Of a stretch of DNA of 64,000 nucleotides, positions 55,262-64,000 are shown piece after piece (within the stretch, counting starts at the first letter, position 1; every line of letters begins with the position of its first letter). The notes under the pieces are model-generated. The model was given only the letters and a program-made list of their open reading frames with translations. It had not been told where the DNA came from and searched no databases. A program made the position numbers and the translations under genes. Origin of the DNA: Vicia villosa (lineage: Eukaryota; Streptophyta; Magnoliopsida; Fabales; Fabaceae). The stretch lies in assembly GCF_029867415.1 (NCBI RefSeq), contig NW_026705927.1, forward strand, positions 1-64,000, in the 5' to 3' direction.

Positions 55262-58200
55262 ATTCACATACACTCTGGATCCAGTCAACAACGATTCTGC
55301 TATTGCCCGTCATGACTTTGAAAGTCCGATCTACCAAACTGAGGACGAAAGTGAGGAAGATTGTGAAGTGCCAAGAGAACTTGCAAGGCTGCTAGAACAA
55401 GAAGATAAGGCCATACAGCCTCACGAGGAGCCAATTGAGGTCATCAACTTGGGCAGCAACGAAGAAAAGAAAGAAGTCAAAATAGGGGCTGATTTAGAAC
55501 ACAGCATCAAGCAAAGACTGATTCAAATGCTGCGAGACTACGTCGAGGTATTCGCCTGGTCCTATGAAGATATGTCAGGCCTTGACACGGACATTGTAGT
55601 TCATCGCCTGCCAATCAAAGAAGGTAGCATTCCAGTCAAACAGAAACTACGAAGGAGTAGGCCTGATATGTCAAAAAAGATCAAAGACGAGGTTGAAAAA
55701 CAGTTCAATGCCGGATTCCTAAAAGTTGTAAGTTATCCTCCTTGGATAGCTAACATCGTGCCTGTACCTAAAAAAGACGGGAAAGTCAGAATGTGCGTGG
55801 ACTACAGAGATCTGAACCAGGCAAGTCCCAAAGATGATTTCCCTCTACCACACATCGATGTACTGGTTGACAATACCGCACAATGCAAGGTATTCTCTTT
55901 TATGGACGGATTCTCAGGGTACAATCAAATCAAGATGGCACCCGAAGACATGGAAAAAACAACCTTCACCACACCCTGGGGAACCTTTTGTTACAAAGTA
56001 ATGCCCTTTGGTCTGAAAAACGCAGGAGCAACCTATCAACGTGCAATGGTAGCGCTATTTCATGATATGATTCATCAAGAAATAGAGGTGTATGTCGATG
56101 ACATGATTGCAAAATCCAACACCGAGGAAGAACATCTGGGTCATTTACACAAGTTGTTTGACAGACTCAAGAAATACAAGTTGCGACTGAACCCAAATAA
56201 GTGTACCTTTGGAGTAAGATCCGGCAAACTCTTAGGTTTCATCGTCAGCAGCAAAGGTATTGAGGTTGATCCCGCCAAGGTTAAAGCCATTCAAGAAATG
56301 CCTATACCTCGTACCGAGAAACAAGTCAGAGGATTCTTGGGACGTCTAAATTACATCGCCCGATTTATTGCCCACATGACTACTACTTGTGTGCCGATCT
56401 TCAAACTGTTGAAGAAAGATCAAGTGGAAAGGTGGAATGACAAATGCCAGTTAGCCTTTGACAAAATCAAAGAATATCTCCAAAAACCTCCAATCTTGTT
56501 GCCACCCGTGGAAGGCAGACCTCTGATAATGTACCTAACTGTGTTAGAAGACTCAATGGGGTGTGTACTAGGACAACATGACGAATCCGGCCGAAAGGAG
56601 CACGCAATCTACTATCTTAGCAAAAAGTTTACCGATTGTGAAACAAGATACTCACTACTCGAAAAAACTTGTTGTGCCTTAGCTTGGGCAGCTCGCCGGC
56701 TAAGACAGTACATGCTAAATCACACCACTTTCCTAATCTCCAAGATGGATCCCATTAAATACGTGTTCGAAAAACCTGCTCTCTCTAGAAGAATAGCAAG
56801 ATGGCAAATGATCTTAACAGAATATGACATTCAATACACTTCACAAAAAGCAATCAAAGGAAGTGTGGTAGCTGATCATCTGGCTCATCAAGCAGTGGAT
56901 GATTACCAAGCATTGAACTTTGACTTCCCAGGCGAAGACATTATGCTAGTCAATGACTACAAACAACCAGGACCAGAAGAAGGACCCGAGCCAGGATCCC
57001 GGTGGACTATGGTTTTTGACGGAGCTTCTAATGCACTTGGCAATGGCATCGGAGCTGTGATCATTTCCCTTGCAGGAGGTTATACACCATTCACTGCCAG
57101 ATTATGCTTCAATTGCACTAACAATATAGCCGAATACGAAGCCTGTATTCTGGGTCTTAAAGCTGCAATCGATCTAAGAATCAAATTCCTGGAAGTCTAC
57201 GGAGACTCGGCCTTGGTAATCTACCAAGTCAAAGGGGAATGGGACACGAAGCACCCGAATCTAATTCCCTACAAATAATATGTGCTGAGTTTGATTCTTT
57301 ACTTCGAAGAAATCACTTTCGAACACATCCCACGCGAGGAAAATCAACTTGCTGATGCTTTAGCTACCATGTCATCCATGTTCAAAGTCAGGTGGGACAA
57401 CGAGGCACCTATGATCACCATTTACAGGCAAGATGAACCATCTCATTGCAATGAGATCAATGCCGAGGGAACCGAGGAAAAGCCATGGTTCCATGAAGTA
57501 AAAAGATATCTCGAAGCTCAGGAGTACCCTGAAGGGGCATCCATTAATGACAGAAAGTTTCTAAGGAGATTTGCTGCCAAATTCTTTCTAAGCAATGGAA
57601 CCCTATACAAACGCAACCATGACTCGACTTTACTTCGCTGTGTAAACAAGAAGGAAACAGAACAGATCATGGAAGAAATACACAATGGTACCTTCGGTAC
57701 TCATTCCAGTGGACATACAATGGCTAAAAAGATCCTGAGAGCAGGTTATTACTGGTCTACCATGGAAATAGACTGCCATCATCACTCCCGAACATGTCAC
57801 AAATGCCAGATATATGCTGACAAAGTACATGTACCTCCAGTTCCATTAAGTGTCCTGACGGCTCCTTGGCCTTTTGCAATGTGGGGTATTGATATGATTG
57901 GAGAAATCAAACCTACTGCCTCCAACGGACATCGCTTTATCCTGGTCGCTATTGACTACTTCACAAAGTGGGTAGAAGCAGCTTCATTTGCTTCTGTTAC
58001 CAAGAATATGGTGGCCCGGTTCATCAAATACAATCTCAATTGTCGGTACGGCATCCCTGAACGGATTATCACGGACAATGGCACAAATCTAAACAACAGA
58101 ATGATTACTGAACTTTGCACATATCGACCAAAGATGAACGGCGCGGTGGAAGCTGCCAACAAGAACATCAAGAAAATCATACAAAAAATGACAGTAACCT

Positions 58201-58700
58201 ACAAAGACTGGGATGAGATGTTACCTTTTGCTCTTCATGGTTATCGCACATCTGCGCGTACTTCAACAGGGGCAACTCCATTCTCCTTAGTCTCTGGTAT
58301 GGAGGCAGTTCTTCCAATTGAAATTCAGATTCCTTCCCTAAGGATTATGAAAGAAGCCAATCTAGACGAAGACGATTGGATTCAAACACGGTTGGACCAG
58401 ATAAACTTGATTGATGAGAAAAGGCTCGCAGCTATTTGTCATGGTCAGCTATACCAAAAGCGTATGATCAAAGCCTTCAACAAAAAAGTCAAAAGTCAAG
58501 CATACCAAACTGGTGGCTTGGTTGTCAAACGCATCATCTTACCACAAGGTGACCCCAGAGGCAAATGGACTCCCACCTACGAGGGACCATTCATAATCAA
58601 GAAAATATTCTCCAGCGGAGCCATGTTGCTTACCACCATGGATGGCGAGGATTTCCCACACCCTGTGAATGCTGACATAGTCAAAAAATACTTCTCTTAA
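55262..58700 (+). pseudogene. pol: Ogre pol, second copy, one nonsense codon and an integrase deletion
   Basis: Same domain order as the first copy, with RT YVDD, both RNase H domains and integrase. TAA at 57276-57278 replaces the Glu codon present in the first copy, inside the second RNase H. Between 58120 and 58121 a 33-nt in-frame deletion removes 11 residues between the second Asp (ITDNGTN) and Glu (NGAVEAAN) of the integrase core, followed by loss of one Lys codon near 58185. So it would not yield active integrase. Confidence 0.9.
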
Positions 58701-58721
58701 AAAGAAAAAAAAAACAGCTCG

Positions 58722-58862
58722 CTAAGTTGAAAACCTGAAAGGGCAACTTAGGCAAAAAATGAGCGTCTCGGTGGATTGAAAACCCGAAAGGGCGGTCCAG
58801 GCAAAAATTAGAGACTAAACAAATACTATCCCGGTAGGCTGAAAACCTGAAAGGGCAGCCTA
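58722..58862 (+). other. Three GAAA-tetraloop hairpins, second copy
   Basis: Hairpins at 58722-58751, 58772-58799 and 58835-58862 with the same stems and loops as at 47036-47181. In the third, G at 58841 pairs with C at 58856, where the first copy has an unpaired A. Confidence 0.7.
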
Positions 58863-59992
58863 GGCAAAAGTTAGGGAATGAAGCATACAACTGTGTTCCG
58901 TTCAGCTGCCTACTCACCATCAAGATTCAACACCTCAAAGACACCGATGAGTCCAATCACTTTCTTCCAACAAGTGAGGGATGAGATGCTCGAAGACAGA
59001 TTGGCAATAGCAGAGTTGAAACTTGACTGGATCGTTTTCACATAGCTATTTATCTTTATAAATATTTTCCAAAACTTTCTGACAATTTCCTACTTCTAGG
59101 ATTATTGTCTCCCTGTGCTAACCAGCCTATCATGGCTCTTTTTCAAAAAATCAATGCAGCTTAGGCTCAAAAATCACTATTTTCACTTTTTTCTGTTTTA
59201 AATACGTAAACGTCCCAATGATAATTTTGAATGAACATGTGCATTTGAATATGATTGATGTTTACCAGGAAAAACAGGAATAGCATTCAGGAAATGTCCC
59301 AATTATCTGGACATCATTCCATCAGAAGAAAATCCCCAAGAGAATCGCATTTCTCAGCAAATTCCTCAAAAAGATTTTCTCTTCAAAAGAAGTCTTATAC
59401 CCTAGCAGGGTTATTCCAGATTACTATCTTCAGAAGGTGTGATCTCCGCACCCGGACTTGGTCAGATAGTGCATCGGAGGATTATGCATCTTCCTCATTC
59501 CCATTTGAAAGGGCATCAGAATTTTCAGCTACCTTTCATTCCCAAGTGATAGTCAAAGGTCATTCAACAGAGTACCGTGGTTCTCAAAGAATTTCCCCAG
59601 CCGAGGGTACTCAAACAAGACAAAAGATCATCAAACGATCACAATATAGTCATGTCTAGATGACTGGCGGAAATTTATTTTCCCAAATAGAAGCTCGACA
59701 TCTCACATTCATACATCACATATTCACATTCATACATCATATTCATACATCATGCATCATGCGCATATTCATACACAACATCACATGCATATTTCTCCGG
59801 GAATATCTCACATTACATGCATCATAAACATTGCATATCACTAACTTGATTTTTCAGGTAGACAGAAATCTTCAGCAAAGATATTCTCAATCACATGCAG
59901 TGTTCACCTGAATTCCATGAACGGTTCTCTCAGATATAATCAAGCCGAAGATTCATTCTGATCACTTACCAACTCAAAAACAGACATCACAG

Positions 59993-60690
59993 ATCAAAAG
60001 CGATACCTCAGACGGTTCCAGAACGATCTAACATTGTAGATCTAAAGTTGATACCTCAGACGGTTCCAGAACGATCTAACATTGCAGATCTAAAGTGATA
60101 CCTCATACGGTTCCAGAACGATCTAACATTGCAGATCTAAAGTTGATACCTCAGACGGTTCCAGAATGATCTAACATCAAAGATCTAAAGCGATACCTCA
60201 GACGGTTCCAGAACGATCTAACATTGCAGATCTAAAGCGATACCTCAGACGGTTCCAGAACGATCTAGCATCAAAGATCTAAAGCGATACCTCAGACGGT
60301 TCCAGAACGATCTAGCATCAAAGATCTAAAGCGATACCTCAGACGGTTCTAGAACGATCTGCTATCAAAGACCAAAAGCGATACCTCAGACGGTTCCAGA
60401 ACGATCTAACATTGCAGATCTAAAGTTGATACCTCAGACGGTTCCAGAACGATCTAGCATCAAAGATCTAAAGCGATACCTCAGACGGTTCCAGAATGAT
60501 CTGCTATCAAAGATCTAAAGCTGATACCTCAGACGGTTCCAGAACGATCTAACATTGCAGATCTAAAGCGATACCTCAGACGGTTCCAGAACGATCTAAC
60601 ATTGCAGATCTAAAGCGATACCTCAGACGGTTCCAGAACGATTTGCTATCAAAGACCTAAAGCTGATACCTCAGACGATTCGCAATGATC
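59993..60690 (+). repeat. Ogre 3' UTR minisatellite, second copy, expanded
   Basis: About 15 units of the 47-48-bp repeat (core GATACCTCAGACGGTTCC) against six good units in the first copy. Variant ends (AACATTGCA, AGCATCAAA, GCTATCAAA) alternate, which suggests multi-unit duplications. Confidence 0.85.
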
Positions 60691-60956
60691 GACTTCCAAA
60701 AGCTAAATCAGAAAAACTTTGGACAAGTTCCATAACGATTATCCTCCTAGACTTAAAGCGGTGGCATCTGAAAGCCCATCTCAGGTAATGTTTCAATCTG
60801 CCAACCATGTTTCGCAGACGACATTCAAATGCAACTTCCAACATCTCTTCTGATCAAGGTAAGTGCAAATTTTCAGGGCATCTAAATATTCAATCATCTT
60901 CTACCTTCAGATTTCAGACAATCTCTTCAGGTTTAAGAAGATTGAATAGGGGCAAC

Positions 60957-63900
60957 TGTTATACCCCAAAATTTGCCCGCATCTTTTTTCAAGAAAACTC
61001 TAATCTGAAAATTAAGAGTCTCATATAATCATGGATTTTTATTTCAACAAATATCCTGATATATATGAAATACTTAGTTTTTAGAATTTTTCTTATACAG
61101 TAATTTGGCTTGCAGTGGAATTTATTCTTACGCAAACGCCAAATACTGTTTATTACTTCACACATGCTATTTATTTATTTACAGATAAATAGTACTGACA
61201 CAATTGGAACAGAGTTGAATCTTTTTTTGCAGGCGCAGAATCAGGAAACTCAGACTGTACTGGTAACAAGTAGATTATTATTATCTTTTGTTTCCCACTA
61301 ATTTTTTTACTATATTCCATTATTTTCAAAAATCTTTTCAAATCTCTTTTTCAAAAATCAAATCCTAACTTTATTCTCCACATCTCTCTTTTTCCCAACA
61401 CTATCATACACTTTCTTTCAAATCTTACTTCCACTCAAATTTTCCTTTTGTACGGAATCACATCATTCCCCAACGTCTCTATCCTTCTTTCCATTCTATA
61501 AATACCCCTCATTTTTTCCATAAAATCTCACATCAAATTCTAATTCATCTTTCAAATTCCTACTTCATATCTATTTTCTCTTCTTCCCTGACAAGAATGG
61601 CAAAATGGATAGAGACACTGTCTCTTACAGTCATCACCATTGCTACGGTGATCATGACTTTCTTCTGCCTGCATAGTCCTGAAGAGTGTGGACCTGCAAT
61701 GGTTGCACTCCCAATCATCTACATGTTATTGTTCATAGCATGGGTCATTAACCGTCATTCCTGAAGTCTGCCGTATTTCTTATTTCTTAAATGTACCGTT
61801 TATTCGTCGTACTGTTCAATATAGTATGTAATATTTGTACTGTCAGTATTAAATGTTGTACTATTTGTCATAATATTTCTTAATTACTAAGATAATATTT
61901 TGTGTGTTTTCTGCCAGTCAAATATTCATTTTTCTGTGCATTAAATGATTTTCAGGGTTATTATCGGTAATTTTGCCCACATACAGTAAATATTAGTTAT
62001 TTATTATGTCTGTGTTTTTTTTTTAACAAGTCATGTAAATAAACTTTCATTTCTCACATAAAACAAAAACAAAAACAACAAAAAAGAAAATTAACTTTGA
62101 CTGTTGATTTTTCACTCTAACTGCTACCTGAACAGTCAGTTGACAGCCAAACTGCTGGCAGTACAATTCTCAGTGTTTTGTACCATCAATCAAATCAATC
62201 TTTCACAATTCAAAATTCCAAGATCTTTGTGCTAGAAGTCTTCTGAATATCACGCGATTAGCAGAAACTCAGCACTGCACAAAAATCAGGTACGCTTAAC
62301 TGTCTCCTACACAAACAGTCCCTAATCAGGGTTTTTCTTGTTTTTACAGGAGCAACAAGTTTTGAGAGCTCAAATGGATTTCATACACATCCATATATCT
62401 CAAAGTACCATCATACAAATTTTCAAACTTCAATTCACTCAGACGCACCGTCAGCAGCTCAAACAGTCAACAGACGACCCGTTTGACCAAAAAGTCAACA
62501 GACAGTCAAAAATGAAATTTTTTGTCAAAATCCATATTTTGTCAAAGGATTCATCATTTGATCATTGGATGATCATAATTCATCAAGGAAAGATCAAAAA
62601 TCAACAAAACCCTAAGATTCAAAATTAGGGATTTTGCCTGAAAAGTCAACTCTACTTTGACTGATCATAACTCTCTCATCCTTCATCCAAAAAATTCAAA
62701 CCAAAGCTCATTTTGAAGGAAATTCAATTATCTTTCAAATGCCATTGATCCCATGGTCATTGGATTCACCATTTGAAAAATATGATCAAAGACATTACAG
62801 GTCATTTTCAAAGTCAACAAAAAGACACTTTTTTCAAAAGGACACACAAGGAGCATCAAAAATCATTTTGACATGAGACCAAAGACATTGGTTAGAGGAC
62901 TCTTTGAGGTTTCCAAAAAATGCAAGAACTCCTTCATATGACAAAAATTGAGGGATTTACACCTTGTTGAAGTTGGCTAAGTTTTGAAAAATGCATAAAA
63001 TCAACATTGCTCAAAAATGCATTTTTTCCAAATGGGGCCAAGTTTTCATGGTTCAAACATCTTTGCCATGTTATTATGGGCCTCCCACGACCAAGACAAG
63101 GCCCACAACATTTTTTATCCATTTTTGCTTGATTTTATCTTATTTTAAGATTAAATTAAAAAGGAAAAAGAATGGATAAAGGATAGCTTGTATTCCAAGC
63201 ATGACTCATCAATATGACTCATTCAACTCTGTCTCAAAGCATAGTACAGCAGAGGGAGAGAAGAAAATCAAGCCATAGTGGCTTAAATGCAAAGCTACTC
63301 ATGTTGAAAAAGTCAAGATTCCACAAAGCTAATGAATGCTTCTTAGCTTCAATTCTAAGCACTACAATGTCTATATAAGAGCTATAATACTTCAGTAATG
63401 AAGGGACACGAATTCAGAATCAAACTCTTGCTTGTAACACACTTGTAACATCTTAAAATATTCAAAGAATTTTGAAATTCGAATTCTAAGTTTAAGCTTG
63501 TTTCAGTACAAAATAAACACTCAAACACGTTCCTTGAACTTCACTGAACCTATCCAGATCATTTGCAAGCTTTGAAACTCATTGAATCAAGCACTACAGG
63601 TCACGATTTGTTCAAACTAAAACTGACTCATAGCTCATAACACACGCATATCTAGCACGATGTAGACATATATTTGAACTTGGTGTGGTGTGTAGATCAT
63701 TTCTGGAACTTTAATTGAGTTTTAGACGCTTACACACGAAGTTACCATTCTAGGGTTCATAATCTCAAAATTAGGGCTTTCTAAAATAGGCAAAATTAGA
63801 GGTTCTAAGTGGTACCATTGAGTTCGTATGGATCAGACGAATCAAATGGCTAGGTCGCGCCAAATTTATTGTTACGTTTGACCCTATTCGCTATTTTGCA

Positions 63901-64000
63901 GGTTTAGGAAGAACCAATTACAGCGCTTTTCTCATAAAAGCGCTATTAAAAGTCTTGTCTGGAGGTTGAAGACGAAGACGTGTCACCCCCTATTAGTTCT
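60957..64000 (+). repeat. Ogre LTR3, left 3.04 kb, runs off the window
   Basis: Starts TGTTATACCCC after the purine tract. It carries the 715-bp block and the LTR1-type promoter (63372-63378). Hand comparison with LTR1 gives about 14 substitutions over 3 kb plus small indels, the largest about 16 bp near 63000. This supports LTR1 and LTR3 as the original pair. Confidence 0.9.
61597..61764 (+). CDS. 55-aa two-helix membrane-protein ORF in Ogre LTR3
   Basis: The second copy of the ORF at 28045-28212, apparently identical in sequence, with its TATA box at 61497-61504. Same two hydrophobic segments and HSPEECGPA loop. Since LTR1 and LTR3 are only about 0.5% diverged, identity alone is weak evidence of selection. 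Confidence 0.45.
   Translation: MAKWIETLSLTVITIATVIMTFFCLHSPEECGPAMVALPIIYMLLFIAWVINRHS

Larger units (their letters stand above)
58701..60956 (+). other. Ogre 3' UTR, second copy
   Basis: Same order as the first copy: hairpins (58722-58862), short repeats (59700-59785), a longer minisatellite (59993-60690) and the purine tract before LTR3. ORFs at 59255-59659 and 60807-61028 are not credible genes. Confidence 0.75.
27407..64000 (+). mobile_element. Ogre complex: LTR1 - internal - LTR2 - truncated internal - LTR3
   Basis: Three LTRs beginning TGTTATACCCCAAAATTTGC lie in direct orientation at 27407, 49014 and 60957, with pol-containing internal regions between them. Traits of Ogre giant Ty3/gypsy elements: LTRs of about 4-5 kb, ORF1 before gag, an intron between protease and RT, dual RNase H, a tRNA-Arg-like primer site and tandem repeats in the 3' UTR. 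LTR3 runs off the window. LTR1 and LTR3 are near-identical over the 3 kb that can be compared (about 0.5%), while LTR2 is a different subtype. Confidence 0.9.

Overview
The window is plant nuclear DNA made entirely of nested LTR retrotransposons; I see no host gene, rRNA or CRISPR. Giant Ogre-type Ty3/gypsy elements (dual RNase H, an extra ORF before gag, an intron before RT, a tRNA-Arg-like primer site, minisatellites in the 3' UTR) and SIRE/Maximus-type Ty1/copia elements point to a legume of tribe Fabeae (Pisum, Vicia, Lathyrus or Lens). That is inference from element types, not from a marker gene.

Layout. (1) 1-19118: an old, decayed Ty3/gypsy Tat-lineage element on the + strand, with gag, protease, RT-RNase H, archaeal-type RNase H, integrase and an antisense accessory ORF. 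(2) 6308-16634: a complete Ty1/copia element (copia-A) on the - strand, with 1,492-bp LTRs and a perfect 5-bp target duplication TGAAG, which splits the Tat element inside its second RNase H. Its gag-pol is broken but a 473-aa 3' accessory ORF is open. (3) 19119-27406: a SIRE-like copia element (copia-B, +) inserted in the Tat antisense ORF; its 3' end lies beyond the window because (4) an Ogre complex (27407 to past 64000) interrupts it. The complex reads LTR1 - full internal region - LTR2 - 5'-truncated internal region - LTR3. (5) LTR1 is itself interrupted by a 5.17-kb solo LTR of another Ogre-like family (31645-36815, target duplication GGGTT).

The Ogre internal region carries ORF1 (unknown function), gag-protease, a phase-2 intron of about 260 nt, and an open RT-RNase H-aRNase H-integrase frame; splicing joins gag-pro to pol. 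The first copy is nearly intact, with one frameshift near the gag N-terminus. The second copy lacks ORF1 and half of gag and has a nonsense codon and a 33-nt integrase deletion. The simplest history is insertion of one Ogre into the gag of another, then homologous deletion between their 5' parts.

Most noteworthy: three successive GAAA-tetraloop hairpins with co-varying stems just after the Ogre pol stop; a 55-codon two-helix membrane-protein ORF with its own TATA box in a 715-bp block present in only some LTRs; clusters of an AGGTCGACCT palindrome before both the copia-A LTR TATA and its accessory ORF; and an accessory domain apparently shared by a copia sense ORF and a gypsy antisense ORF. 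All divergence figures are approximate hand counts.
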